Source of the DNA: Vitellaria paradoxa | Taxonomy: Eukaryota > Streptophyta > Magnoliopsida > Ericales > Sapotaceae | Reading direction: 5' to 3' | Assembly (NCBI GenBank): GCA_019916065.1 | Contig: CM034236.1 | Coordinates: 51,736,690-51,800,689 of the forward strand | DNA length: 64,000 bases | In this document: in pieces, positions 1-12,786 of the stretch | How positions within the stretch are numbered: position 1 is the stretch's first letter | How the letters are laid out: each line of letters begins with the position of its first letter | Made by a program: the position numbers and the translations under genes | Notes under the pieces: model-generated | Database searches by the model: none | What the model saw: the letters and a program-made list of their open reading frames with translations, nothing else | Told to the model about the DNA's origin: nothing

Positions 1-1110
1 TAATCACAGTCTTTCCATAATTACCCCCATTCTTTCTCCCTCTACTTAATTGCATATATATATATATGTTTTAAAAGTGTATCATTTTAAACTCCGGTCT
101 CGCCATCATCATTAACTGCCACCATCCTTTGCACGCTTGGTCTCGCCCAAATTATGCATGCCACATGCCCATGATCCCATGCATACCCATCATCCCACGT
201 CATCTCCGCGTAATCAATGGCCGGTTTCTGGCCCTGGGATTAGAAACCAACGGTGTGATTGGACGCTCATGCATTGATGATGGTATGTCTACTTGCGTAT
301 CATGGATGCGAAGATAATCAATAATTGAATTTACAGATATATATGGTGGGGTCGCTTGCCTTGGAGCCACAGATTCTGCGGGGCTGTGCTACGACAATGG
401 GCCCCAATGCCGGAATACCTCCGCTTTTGCCGGTGGCTTTTAATCTAACCAGGGTTAAGAATTTTTCCGTAGAAACTACCAACCATGGTTATGGAAGAGA
501 CCATAAACCGGCCTGAGACGGCTGGCTGGGTTTGGAAAATAAAATAAAATATTAATTTTTTATGCCTTATTTTCATTTTACATAATTTTTTTCAACAAAT
601 TTTAATTTTTTTTATAAATTATAATTTTTAAAAGTGCTAATCATATTCATAAAAGAATATTCAAAAAATCCACCGCCGTTTGGTTAAAAGTTAAAAATAA
701 AACAAAAATTTATTTTTCCATTATATTTTTTAAAACAGAATCAGGTCGATTTTATAGGAATGGTTCGAGTATTTAATCCATTAATTTAATAATACAAACA
801 AATATTTATATATTTAATATAATTACTTTATTTTATAAAATAATATTATAATTATGAAGTATCATCAGAGAGTAATATATTTTATGCATAATTATGTATT
901 AAAACTAAATTAATAAATATATTTATATAAATATCTCATTATACATAAGATATATATTTTATCGTTGCCAAAAAAAAAAGATATATTATATACTTTTACT
1001 CAAATATCTTGGCTTAATTATAAAATATTTGACAAAAACTCATCAAATATTCAAAATAAATGGATAATATATTCGGTATGCATCAATAGTAAAATATGTC
1101 AGTACCTTCT
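1..1110. other. Spacer, nothing recognised
   Basis: The first 520 bases have a fairly even base composition, with short open frames of 62 and 63 codons, but I recognise no protein family, splice structure or RNA in them. From about 521 the sequence becomes strongly AT-rich and shows only poly-A/T and TA runs. The first part could be a low-copy promoter or gene-end region of a gene lying outside the window; that is a guess from composition only. Confidence 0.5.
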
Positions 1111-1116
1111 TTTAAG

Positions 1117-1275
1117 GTGCGTTTAAAGCGATAAAAAATAAAATAAAATAAAATAAAGTGAGATAAATTATAAATTTGTAATTTGTGTAATGAGATAAAA
1201 AATAAATAATTTTTACTATTTTTCAATATTTTTTACTTTTTTTAGAATTTTTTATTATTTCAAACGAAACCTCAG
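1117..1275 (+). repeat. MITE-like repeat, family A, copy 1
   Basis: About 155 AT-rich bases with the recurring core GTGAGATAAATTATAAATTT, then TTTGTAATTTGTGTAATGAG, then a TTTTTACT...TTTAGAATTTTTTATTATTTCAAACGAAAC tail given here in pieces. The same order of motifs recurs at 3902-4055, 20262-20390, 21480-21600, 21740-21890, 24000-24200, 44145-44315, 46258-46400, 50650-50790, 54925-55110 and 58000-58115. Length, AT content and dispersed copies in both orientations fit a MITE. No TIR or target duplication was firmly defined. Confidence 0.55.
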
Positions 1276-1482
1276 TTAGATAAAAAAATTAGCAAGGATA
1301 TATCATATCTCCATTAATTTCCCTTTACCTTATTTTATGGAAGCAAAACTACGAAAGTGTACTTTTTTTTTTTTTAAAGAAACTATCGAATAAATTTGGA
1401 TTATATAAATTTAATTTATAAAAACTATACATATTATATAAATGTAAGTCATATCACCTTTTTTTTTTTTGATAAATTAGTT

Positions 1483-3735
1483 TAGGGGTGGACATGGACT
1501 GCGCTGGGCTGAGTTCGGGTTGGGCTTATTCGGGTCGAGTTTTTGAGCATCGGCCCAAGCCCCTTCTAGCCCGATATCGAGCTAAAAATTGTAAACTCAA
1601 ACTCGTCAATTACTGGAAAATTAAAGGGGTTTTTAGAGGCCGGTCACTATTTATGGACTTATAAAGATTTAAGTCATACCCAAAAAACTTGTTTGTAAAT
1701 AAGTCACACTTGCAACAAAAAGACAAAAAAAGACATCAAACGTTTTTCACCACATTTCAAAACTGCCAGTTTTATCCGAAAGTAGTGCACACTTCACTCA
1801 TAACTTCCGTGACTTTCCATCTTCTTTACAAAGCAAGTAAAACCGATTTTTGGAAACAAAATCAAAATTGGTTGGAAAAAACCTAAATCGATCATCATTC
1901 CTAAATATCTTTATTTTTTCTGATTTTGAAACAGTACCGATACTGTTTTAAAAGTAACTCAAAATGCTAATCAACCCCATAGATTTCTTTTGCCAAAAAC
2001 TTGTCATCTGCTTATAATTCATGGTGCTGTTTTGAAAACAGTACCGATAAAATAGTACCGATACTGTTTTAGACCGGTACTGTTTTCATACTGCCTAAAA
2101 AACATCAATCGATACATAACACAAACCAATCATATGAGCCAACAACATCATATTTTTTGAAACAGTACCGGTACTATTTTGAATATAGCTCAAAAAGCCC
2201 ATCGGCTCCATGGATTTCTCTTGCCCTTAAAACTCGTCATCTGCTTATAATTCATGGTGTTGTTTTGAAAACAGTACCGGTATTGTTTTCAAAACAGTAC
2301 CGGTACTGTTTTGGACCGGTACTGTTTTCATATTACATAAAAAACATCAATCGATACATAACACAAACCAACAATACGAGCCAACATCATCATATTTTTT
2401 GAAACAGTACCGGTATTGTTTTGAAGATAGCTCAAAACGTTGATCAGCCGAATAGATTTCTCTTGCCCTTAAAACTCGTCATCTGCTTATAATTTATGGT
2501 GCTGTTTTGAAAACAGCAGTACTGCTTTCATACTGCCTAAACAAACATCAATCGATACATAACACAAACCAACCATACAAGCCAACATCATCATATTTTT
2601 TGAAACAGTACCGGTACTATTTTGAAGATAGCTCAAAACACCAATCGGCAAAATCAATCCATGAATAAGATAGGCCAAATAAGCTCTATCTTTTTAATAT
2701 CTTCACGACTAAAACTGTAAATAATAAAACTAAAAACAAGGAAAGAAAAAAAAAACAGAAGAAGCGTGATTATCGGTAAATCATATCTTCACATGATTCC
2801 CGGAATTCTCAGAAATAACTTGTGTAGCTTTGTTATAGAAATAAAGGATATTATCGGTATATTATAAATTATATTTAAAACAAATTTGTGGGATCTACTC
2901 AAAAGTGTGACTTAAATACAAAATTTTTCACATTAATGTGACTTAAAAGCAATACTTTTTTTTGGGTGTGACTAATAGTTTTAAAAGATTACAAAGTATG
3001 ATTTAAATACATTTTTTCGAAAATTAAAACCTAAACCCGTCCATTGGACTGAATGATAAAATATTAAAAAAACATAAAAATTATGCAAAAATAGCTAATA
3101 ACCTGTTCACAACAACTGTTTAAGCACAAACAAATAACTAACTAATTAAGTAAAACACTCTATAAAATAAAACAACACAATGCAATGAGTTCAAATAGGA
3201 TGATCACAACATCCTAATTTCAAAGTACACAGCTAGTTAATTAAACTCCATAAAATAAAATCATTACATTGTCCAAAAGATCAAATTAGAAAACCATTTA
3301 AATTAAGAAATATAAGCAAATCTTTACTTCCTTCAATGATATCACAAGTTCATGCAAAGTTTGTGAAGACTCAAGAGATGAAGAAGAGAGACGAAGAAGA
3401 AGAGAGACGAAGAAGAAAGTGAGAGTGAGAGATACATATTTTGTATTATAGACTGAGAAGAGACGAAGAGCGGCTGAGTATTTGGGGTTAGGGTTTGTGG
3501 GAGGAAGAGAGGAAAAGCGAAGCCAAGGTTTGTGAGTTGGGAGGTATGGGGTTAACTCACTTATTAATTTCGGGTTAGGCTGTGATGCATAAACCCAAAC
3601 CTAGCTCAAAAATAAATCGGGCCTAAAAAATTGGCCTAGCCCAACCCTATAACCTAAATTCTGAAACCCAAGCCCTACAAATTTTGGGCTGAATTGGGTG
3701 GGTTTTTCGGGCCAGCGGACCGATGTCCACCCCTA
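1483..3735. mobile_element. hAT-like non-autonomous element, copy A
   Basis: The element starts TAGGGGTGGACATGG and ends with the inverse, ...ATGTCCACCCCTA, so its terminal inverted repeats match over about 13 bases, with further similarity inside rich in GGGCT/GCCCG. The right flank is atttagtc and the left flank aattagtt, a decayed 8-bp target duplication as expected of hAT elements; copy B shows it better. There is no transposase frame. It holds four roughly 200-240 bp tandem units (1930-2650) and a GA-rich stretch near 3360-3540. It lies within a larger tandemly duplicated block with copy B at 4259-7394. Confidence 0.7.
1925..2660. repeat. Tandem array inside hAT copy A (4 units)
   Basis: Four imperfect units of about 200-240 bases each begin with GAAACAGTACCGRTACTRTT near 1930, 2160, 2401 and 2601. 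Each then runs through a shared segment with ATTTCTTTTGCC/ACTCGTCATCTGCTTATAAT and ends with ATCAATCGATACATAACACA. Units 1 and 2 contain extra palindromic ACCGGTACTGTTTT blocks. Short frames here are by-products of the repeat, not genes. Confidence 0.8.
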
Positions 3736-3901
3736 ATTTAGTCATATCACCTTTGGTATTTAATTTGTATTGATTTAATTACAGAGGCGTTTCTGTGGAA
3801 TACATTTTCTTATTTTTTTTTTTTATTTCAAAAGATTTTCTTGAGTTTTTTCATAATAAGAAATGTGGACTGAGCAACAGGCCAGGGACTCTGGGCAAAT
3901 C

Positions 3902-4055
3902 GGACGTTTAAAGTGACAAAAAATAAAATAAAATGAGATAAGTTGTAAGTTTGTAATTTGTGCAATGAGATAAAAAGTAAATAATTTTTACAAATTTTCA
4001 ATATTTTTCACTTTTTTTTAAATTTTTTGTTATTTCAAACGAAACCTCAGTTAGA
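3902..4055 (+). repeat. MITE-like repeat, family A, copy 2
   Basis: This is the near-identical counterpart of the repeat at 1117-1275. It marks the left edge of the second half of the tandem duplication: the join runs from CTGGGCAAATCGGAC straight into GTTTAAAGTGACAAAAAATA. Confidence 0.6.
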
Positions 4056-4258
4056 TAAAAAATTTGACAAGAATATATCATATCTCCATTAATTTCCCTT
4101 TACCTTATTTTATGGAAGCAAAACTACGAAAGTGTACCTTTTTTTTTTTTAAAGAAACTATTGAATAAATCTGGGTTATATAAATTTAATTTATAAAAAC
4201 TATACATATTATATAAATGTAAGTCATATCACCCTTTTTTTTTTTAGGTAATTTAGTT

Positions 4259-7200
4259 TAGGGGTGGACATGGACTGCGCTGGGCTGAGTTTGGGTTGGG
4301 CTTATTCGAGCCGTGTTTTTGAGCATCGGCCCAAGCCCCATCCAGCCCGATATCGGGCTAAAAATTGTGAACCCAAACCCATATATTACTGGAAAATTAA
4401 AGGAGTTTTTGGAAGCCGGTCACTATTTATGTACTTATAATGATTTAAGTCATACCAAAAAAACTTACTTGTGAATAAGTCACACTTGCAAAAAAAAGAC
4501 AAAAAAGGACATCACGCGTTTTTCACCACATTTTAAAATTGTCAGTTTTATCCGAAAATAGTGCACACTTTACTCATAACTTCCGTGACTTTCCATCTTC
4601 TTTATAAAGCAAGTAAAACTGATTTTTTGAAACAAAATCAAAACTGTTTGAGAAAAACCTAATTTCACGACTTTCCATCTTCTTTACAAAACAAGTAAAA
4701 CTGATTTTTGGAAACAAAATCAAAACTATTTAGGAAAACAGTACCACATAATAAAATAATACCGCATAAAAAACAGTACCACATAATAAAACATTATCGC
4801 ATAAAAATAGTATCGCATAAAAAACAGTACCACATAATAAAACAGTATCGCATAAAAAACAGTACAGTATAATAAAAAAGTACCACATTAAAACAGCACC
4901 ATTCTTTGCATGATATAGTTATGCGGTACTGTTTTTAAACGAGCATGCATCCTAAAAAAAAATAGTACCGCAGACATGTAGTATTGTCACACATGCGGTA
5001 CTGTCGGTCATTCGTTTGATATGTGAACTATTTTTGTGTTTAAATGTGATGTTTGCATGATAGAGTCATGCAGTACTGTTTTTGAACGAGCATGCATCCT
5101 AAAAAAAACAGTACTGCAGACATGTGGTACTGTCACACATGCGGTACTGTCGGTCATTCGTTTGATATGTGAACTATTTTTGTGTTTACATCTGATGTTT
5201 GCATGATAGAGTCATGTGGTACTGTTTTTGAACGAGCATGCATCCTAAAAAAAACAGTACCGCAGACATGTGGTACTGTCGGTCATTCGTTTGATATGTG
5301 AACTATTTTTGTGTTTACATGTGATGTTTGCATGATAGAGTCATGCGGTACTGTTTTTGAACGAGCATGCATCATAAAAAAAACAGTACCGCAGGCATGT
5401 GATACTGTCACACATACGGTACTGTCGGTCATTCGTTTGATATGTGAACTATTTTTGTGTTTAAATGTGATGTTTGCATGATAGAGTCATGCGGTACTGT
5501 TTTTGAACGAGCATGCATCCTAAAAAAAACAGTACCGCAGACATGTGGTACTGTCACACATGCGGTACTGTCGGTCATTCGTTTGATAAGTGAATTATTT
5601 TTGTGTTTACATGTGATGTTTGCATGAAAGAGTCATGCGGTACTATTTTTGAACGAGCATGCATCCTAAAAAAACTAGTACTGCAGACATGTGATACTGT
5701 CACACATGCGGTACTGTCGGTCATTCGTTTGATATGTGAACTATTTTTGTATTTACATGTGATGTTTGCATGAAAGAGTCATGCGGTACTATTTTTGAAC
5801 AAGCATGCATTCTAAAAAAAATAGTACCGTAGACATGTGATACTGTCACACATGCGGTACTGTCGGTCATTCGTTTGATATGTGAACTATTTTTGTGTTT
5901 ACATGTGATGTTTGCATGATAGAGTCATGCGGTATTGTTTTTGAACGAGCATTCATCCTAAAAAAAACAGTACCGCATACATGTGGTACTGTCACACATG
6001 CGGTACTGTCGGTCATTCGTTTGATAAGTGAACTATTTTTGTGTTTACATGTGATGTTTGCATGATAGAGTCATGCGGTATTGTTTTTGAACGAGCATGC
6101 ATCCTAAAAAAAACAGTACCACAGACATGTGGTACTGTCACACATGCGGTACTGTCGGTCATTCGTTTGATATGTGAACTATTTTTGTGTTTAAATATGA
6201 TGTTTGCTGTGTTTAAATGTGATGTTTGCATGAAAGAGTCATGCGGTACTGTTTTTGAACGAGTATGCATCATAAAAAAAGCAGTACCACAGTCATGTGT
6301 TTAAATATGTAATCTAGATCCGTATATATTACTTCGACCGACGTTAATCTCACAGCACAAACTAGCGTAATCTGTGTGTATTCCTTCGTATATAATCCTT
6401 TAACAGATTTTTATCTCACTATATCTTCACGCGATTTATAAGGAATGAAACAAAAACGGAAAACGTGATTCTCGGTTCCATAATTTTCGGCAACTTCTTC
6501 TTAATTAATTATAGAAAAATGGCATTTAAGTCATATTATAAATTATATTTAAAACAAACCCATGGGACCCACTCAAAAGTATGACTTAAATACAAAACTT
6601 TTCACATTAATGTGACTTAAAAGCAATACTTTTTTTTGGGTGTGACTAATAGCTTTAAAAGATTACCAAGTATGACTTGGATACAATTTTCTGAAAATTA
6701 AAACTTAAACCCGTCCATTGGACAAAACGATAAAATATTAAAAAAACATAAAAATTATGCAAAAATAGCTAATAACCTGTTCACAACTACTGTTTAAACA
6801 CAAACAAATAACTAACTAATTAATTAAAATACTCTATAAAATAAAACAACACAATGTCATGAGTTCAAATAGGATGATCACAACATTCTAATTTCAAAGT
6901 ACACAGCTAGCTAATTGAACTCCATAAAATAAAATCATTACATTGTCCAAAAGATCAAATTAGAAAGCCATTTAAATTAAGAAATATAAGCAAATCTTTA
7001 CTTCCTTCAATGATATCACAAGTTCATGCAAAGTTTGTGAAGACTCAAGAGATGAAGAAGAGAGATGAAGAAGAAAGTGAGAGTGAGAGATACATATTTT
7101 GTATTATAGACTGAGAAGAGACGAAGAGCGACTGAGTATTTGGGGTTAGGATTTGTGGGAGGAAGAGAGGAAGAGCGAAGCCAGGGTTTATGAGTTAGGA

Positions 7201-7394
7201 GGTGTGGGGCTAACTCACTTATTAATTTCGGGTTAGGCTGTGATGCATAAACTCAAACCTAGCCCAAAAATAAATCGGGCCTAAAAAAATTGGCCTAACC
7301 CAATCCTATAACCTAAATTCCTATACCCAAGCTCTACAAATTTTGGGCTGAATTGGGTGGATTCTTCGGGCCAGCGGGCCGATGTCCACCCCTA
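4259..7394. mobile_element. hAT-like non-autonomous element, copy B
   Basis: It has the same TAGGGGTGGACAT ends as copy A. The flanks are atttagtt (4251-4258) and atttagtc (7395-7402), a 7-of-8 match that supports an 8-bp hAT target duplication. Outer parts follow copy A closely, including the GA-rich stretch (about 7040-7200), but the centre is replaced by short ~27-35 bp repeats (4740-4900) and a 146-bp tandem array (about 4905-6300). There is no transposase. The length of 3,136 bp against 2,253 bp in copy A comes mostly from the arrays. Confidence 0.72.
4905..6300. repeat. 146-bp tandem array inside hAT copy B (~9 units)
   Basis: The string GGTACTGTCGGTCATTCG begins at 4997, 5143, 5272, 5418, 5563, 5710, 5856, 6002 and 6148. 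The spacing is 146 except for one 129-base unit (a 17-base deletion) and single-base slips. Each unit holds CATGCGGTACTG and, about 40-50 bases on, the roughly inverse CAGTACCGCAGACATG, so single strands could fold. The open frames of 86-87 codons at 6013-6304 on both strands come from the repeat. Confidence 0.9.
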
Positions 7395-7566
7395 ATTTAG
7401 TCATATCACCTTTGGTATTTAATTTGTATTGATTTAATTTACAGAGGCGTTTCTGTGGAATAATTTTTCTTATTTTTTTTTATTTCAAAAGATTTTCTTG
7501 AGTTTTTTCATAATAAGAAATGTGGACTGAGCAACAGGCTAGGGACTCTGGGCAAATCGGATGTTT

Positions 7567-8220
7567 GCCCCCTCTGTCTTCCTAGCCAATTAAGAAAAAA
7601 CATTATTTAGACAAAATAGCAATTAATGAGTCATTTAAGTTAGTTATCATTTTTAAAATTAACAAATAATTAAGAAAATGTATTCTTGAAATGTAACACG
7701 AGTATCTATATGATAGCCACTAATTTGATAATCAGAGAATGTATACTGCAATTATCAATCTTGAACCCGGTATGTATTTTATTTTTTATATTTGAACTCT
7801 CCTATTAACCATTAATTTTTAAATACCATAATTAGTAGACTAGGGCAGGCCAACTCGAATACCCATTGAAGTAGTAAGATTACCATCTCTAACTGTACTC
7901 TTTACAAGACCATTGTTCATTTCAGTTAAATTTTTTAATAATAAAAAAATTCATTTATCTCTCTTATTTTATTTAATTTTTTGAAAATATAATAAAAATG
8001 TGATGAATTAGGAAATAAATATGTAAATTTATTTTAAATTAAGTTGTGATAGAATTAATTAAGGTAGCATTTGAATGGTTAGGAAAAATAAAAAATTCAT
8101 GTAAAAAGTGACAAATACTAAAATTTAATTAAAAAATTGGTAAAAATTAATTTTTTTTGGGTTAAGAAAATAGTATTTTCTAATGCATATCTTAAAAAAT
8201 TTGTTTAGCGCACAATTTTT
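7567..8220. other. AT-rich spacer
   Basis: I see no gene, splice pattern or inverted repeat here. It begins directly after the end of the duplicated block at CTGGGCAAATCGGATG. Confidence 0.5.
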
Positions 8221-8780
8221 CCGCTCCAATTAGAAGACGACACATAATCTCAACAAGTCCGCAGGCCGGACGGCACGTGCCCTTTGACTGACAGGCATTA
8301 CATGTGAGGTATGTAAGTATGTATGTATGTATGGATTGCAGTTGATTGTCAATGATGTGGGGATGGTGAAATGGGTGGGTGGTCCGGTAAAAGATTGGGC
8401 GCGTAATTCTAATAGGTCAACGATGTTGGGATGGTGAAATGGGTGGGTGGCCCGGTAAACGATTGGGCCCCCTGACTCTGAAAGGCTCACGTGTGAGAGG
8501 TATGGAATTATTGTACGTGAAACGTATCTGCTTGATGGAAAATGAATACAAATGTTGTACGCAACCGAGGAATGGTATTATTTGTTTTCTACCCTCAAAC
8601 GAATCTATTTTTTTGGTACTGCAAGAGGAGAGAGTCCCCTGTTTCTTCCTAGTCATCTTATTTTTTTGTTACTTTGTGGTAGCTTGCAAAACAGGGGGCG
8701 AAAGCGAAATCCATTTTGATACCCACAAACTCTCACAAACTCTTTCTTTCTCTGTATTTTTCTAAATTTTAATTTTAGTG
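8221..8780. other. GC-richer island with a 68-bp direct duplication
   Basis: The stretch GATGTGGGGATGGTGAAATG with its downstream GGGTGGGTGGTCCGG, starting at 8354, is repeated at 8422 with a few changes, a short tandem duplication of about 68 bases. Frames of 79-108 codons occur on both strands but look like nothing I know and lack splice context. TGGGCC/TGGGCG motifs resemble plant promoter site II elements; whether they act as such is unknown. Confidence 0.5.
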
Positions 8781-10790
8781 TATTTTTTTTAAATCAATGA
8801 GATAATTGTCCCATTAAATCTTTAGTGGGTTCGCCCATGTCTTAAAAACCCTTTTAAGGTGTGTTTTGTAGTATAAGAAGTAATAATTAAATGTACTACT
8901 TTGTAATATCCATCCATGGCCTCTCATATAAGGTGCATTTGACGTATCAAATTTTGGTAAAAATATTTGAAAATATCTAAAAATTTCTAAATATTTTTAC
9001 ACATTCTCGCGTTATCAAAATTAAAAAATAGTTCAATACCTTTAAAAAAAAAAATCGATAACTATAATTCGGTTAATGAAATAGTAAAATTTTTTTTACC
9101 ATTCTCACTATAAACTCTCAACCTATCGAATGATACTCACTTTGATTATTTTTTGTAGAGTCGTAGAAACTGTTTCAACGGATTGTAAAAACCGTTCCGA
9201 CGAATTCGCGTGGCCAACTTCTGTCCAAACGGTTTCTATAATCCATTTGGATAGATTGTAGTGCAAAGAAATCATGACTGCCTAAAATTTTGAATCCGTT
9301 AAAACAGAAATCTAATCCATTAAAACAAGAATCTTACTATTCATCTCAAAAAAATACATTTTAAGATGTGTGTATCAAATGTAAAAAGTTTCCTCAAATC
9401 ATATTTTATCTCACTTTTTATCACTCAAAACTCATCTATAATTCCATAACCCCAAATTTGTTCTTTTGATGCAAAAGTTTAAAATTATCTTTTAGTCAAA
9501 CACAAATAATAATAATAATAATTTCATATAAAAAATTAATCCCGTATTATATCAAATCTTATATATTATCTAATTATCACACTTTTTTAACACATTTTGA
9601 TAATAAAAAATATCACGTAATATATTTTGTTTCTCAAATCAAATAACATTTTGGAAAATATGACCGTTGAAAATATAGCAATAAAAATTACTATTTTTTT
9701 TTTTTTGGGATACGACAGTTGAAAATATTTTTTAAAAAGAATTAAAAATATTATTTAAAAAAAAAATAAAATTATTAGAATTATGACGATTCATAATATC
9801 ACCGTTGTAAAATATATTTATTACTAATTGTTGAATAATGAATAAAAAATTAAAAAAACTAATATTTAAGTATTATAAGAAAAAATTTAGAGAATCTAAT
9901 GCAAGCTATTTATAAAGTTATATATATATATATATATATATATATCAATTTTTAACTATTTACTTACATTCCCTCCTATATTTTGGTATGTTCCATAAAA
10001 ACATATTATACTACACACACCATTAGTTTACTTCAACAAGAAATCTAAATATGGGAAGAGTCATTTTAATCTCATAATAAAGAATTCGGATTTGATATAT
10101 CCTAACAAATGAAATACAAAAATAATCAATCGATAGTACCATTAAATCACATAATATATATATATATATATTGGAATTAAAATGAATACATTATAGTAAA
10201 ATATTTGTATTGTGATATATATATATATATATATGCATCATTGCCAAAATCCAAGTCATGAGTCCATGCTCCCCAACTCATCATAATGAAGGAAATTAAA
10301 CCAAAAGCACGAATTGTTGAACGCCATGATCGTTGGTTTGGGATTTGCGAACATTCAAAGCAGGCGGATTTGGACGATTATTAACCGTATTTATATTTGA
10401 CTAACATACAATGATGAAAAACAATTTTTTTTTAAATATTAAAATAATGCGGCAGCAATAATTATATAATAAAAATATATTTAATAAATTAATATTTTTA
10501 AAATAATTGGCCGTCGAGCTTGTCACAGCTATCAAAGTTGGCACATCCTTTTGAATCTTTTTCGTGATAGAGTTTTTTAATTATACACGTTCTGGTTGGG
10601 GTAATTTTTTTTTTTAAATTTTTATAAATCTTTTTAAAATAAAAAATTTTATTCACTATACAAATTATGAAAAAATTTTTATTCACTACATAGATTATAA
10701 AATTATAACTTTTATAAATTTAAATAACTCCAAACACTCACGTAACATTGCTCATGAAAAATAACACCAAAAATTACATGGCAAATGAGT
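8781..10790. other. AT-rich spacer with TA microsatellites
   Basis: TA runs occur at 9919-9945, 10152-10171 and 10217-10234. A segment around 9130-9330 with ACGGATT/CCGTTCCGACG motifs resembles parts of 12440-12560, 13340-13400 and 44620-44700, a further dispersed repeat. No coding signal was found. Confidence 0.5.
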
Positions 10791-12060
10791 TACTTTTACC
10801 TCGATAACAAGCTTTTCCTTAAACAGGCAGATTGCAGTCCTCTCTCAATTGCGGCCGGGCCTGGAGACTGAGGGAGTAAATGGTTGGGCTCGTAATTTTC
10901 TGGACAGCAATTGGGCGGGCCCAAAATGTAATTTAAGTCCACTAAGAAAGCCCTGACTGTGCTAGCGGGTTGTTCTTCGAGCACCAAACTTCCAATCCAC
11001 AAGAAAGCCGCTACTGCCTCGAGCATATCTTATCATTTTCTTTTGTTTTTGTTTTGTTTTGTTTTGTTTTTTTTTTTTTGTTCTCTGGTGGGCAATTGAA
11101 CCAAACTAATTGGACTGGAAAATACCTCAATTCACTTTGTTTAGTAAATCATAGGCATGTACAATAACCCCACGTTAGAGGTGAGCGGCTCCGATTGTAA
11201 AAACAAACTATAATAGACGTTTTGTTATAATAATAAGCGAAAAAGGTTGTTAATATCACCTTTAATGTTAGTAATCATGTGACATCGATGTTGTCAGCGG
11301 TTGAACAGTTATAACAAAAATAAATTTAAAAATTTTGGTCTAAAATTTTTAATAAATACATAATACACACTGTACAATAATGTACCTTGTGCCGAATAAA
11401 AAGAGTAATTTTTTCTCTCTTTGCCCGTATACTATGCAAACCTTTGATGTTCTATACATATAATGTATAAATATATATTATAACCATGGAATGACATCCA
11501 ATTAAATGTTACAAGTCTGCGTCTGACCGTAAGTTAGACTAAAATAAAAAATACTATTAACTAAAATAAGAAATACTATGTAAATCATGATCACTAATTA
11601 GCATGCGATATTCTTATAAAATAAAGAAAAGAATTCTAGCAAAATTTAAAAAAAGATCTAAATGAAAGGAAATTATAAAAGAAAAAAACAAATATTTAAG
11701 AGAGTTAATTAACTCAACCCGCCAACGATTTGATTTCCTTAAGGCTATTATTATTATTATTGTTGTTATTATTGTTGTTTATCACCTTGTGGGAACTCAA
11801 ATAAGTACCGAGAATCCTTAATTTGTTCTCCTACACCCTGTGAACCACATGAAAAAAAAAAAAAAAAAAAAAAACCTTAATATGCAGTGAGTGAGAGAAA
11901 CTTGTGTGTCCCACAAATCTTGTCAGTCTTGCAAGTGTGTGAGCAAGAGCAATTAATAGGTTTTTCTAAAGTCAAAATTAGTTAGGTAAATGGCCCTTTC
12001 TTGTCCATAATCCAGTTAAAAAAAAAAAAAAAAAAAAAAAGCAACCAATTTTCAAGAAGT
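10791..12060. other. Spacer with a GGGCCC-rich island and long poly-A runs
   Basis: The stretch 10830-11030 is GC-richer and carries GGTTGGGCTCG and ATTGGGCGGGCCCAAAATG, motifs common in plant promoters. The open frames here (up to 76 codons) are unrecognised. Two runs of more than 20 A lie at about 11851-11874 and 12018-12040. The rest is AT-rich without coding signal. Confidence 0.45.
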
Positions 12061-12139
12061 TACCTTCTCTCTCAGCTTTCACCCCTAAACTGGGCCCCAT
12101 TTGTTGCCATTACTAGCAACCAAAATTCATGGTGAAGAG

Positions 12140-12220
12140 ATGGGACTTCACCCAATCAATACAAACAGCATTAAGATTTTGATCCTCAGATGCGTCTTCC
12201 TGTCGCTATCTCGGATTGGT
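12140..12220 (+). other. Possible orphan first exon
   Basis: An ATG at 12140 opens MGLHPINTNSIKILILRC and continues with a hydrophobic segment to a possible donor near 12219 (GGATTG|GTATTT). The N-terminus could pass for a signal peptide. I found no matching second exon downstream and do not recognise the protein, so this may be chance. Confidence 0.12.
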
Positions 12221-12376
12221 ATTTTTTATCTTCTTTTTCCACGCTAATCCACCTTTTTCCTCGGTTTTATTTTCATTCTTGACTGGGGGATGGAACAAAT
12301 GAAGAGGGTTGAGAACTAGGATCCTTTAACACTTCGGAAATTAAGAGGGGTCAGTAACCTCTTATGGAGTCACTTA

Positions 12377-12786
12377 GAGCGTCGAAAAATAATAAAAAAT
12401 ATGATTTGTGTAATTTTTTACCATTTAACGTTCAGTCTTTAACTCATCTTTTTCAAAGATAAATAGTGCCGTTGGAACGGATTTTCGTCCGTTCCAATAG
12501 ATTTTCGCAATAACTTTTTGATTTTTGCGTCAGAATGTTAAATTTTAAATCGTTCGAATGGATTTCTGGATTCGTTCTAGTAGATTTATGTAAGAACTTT
12601 TTAAAATTATAAAAAAAATTTTAGAATTTGTAAAAATATTATTAGGCTTTATAAAAAATTTATTGAAATTTATAAAAATTTGTTGGGATATATAAGTACA
12701 TATAAATTTATAAAAATTTCATAAAATATGAAGAACAAAAAATGTGTCAAGAGTTTTTTTGAAAATTTTTTATGTTTTGAACGCTC
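12377..12786. mobile_element. MITE-like element, ~410 bp, with GAGCGT ends
   Basis: The left end TAGAGCGTCGAAAAATAATA mirrors the right end ...TTTTGAACGCTCTA; both are flanked by TA. The interior is AT-rich with GTTGGAACGGATTTTCG/CGTTCCAATAGATTTT motifs. The TA flank fits a Tc1/mariner- or Harbinger-type MITE, but the terminal match is only about 10 bases. Confidence 0.5.

Noticed and set aside
4905..6300. CRISPR-like array
   Set aside because: The units are contiguous 146-bp tandem repeats without unique spacers, in a plant transposon.
6013..6304. 86-87 codon frames on both strands
   Set aside because: They come from the 146-bp tandem array and change with its unit number.
8230..8765. Overlapping 79-108 codon frames on both strands
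   Set aside because: Both strands are open through a GC-richer patch with a short duplication; neither has a family match or splice partner.
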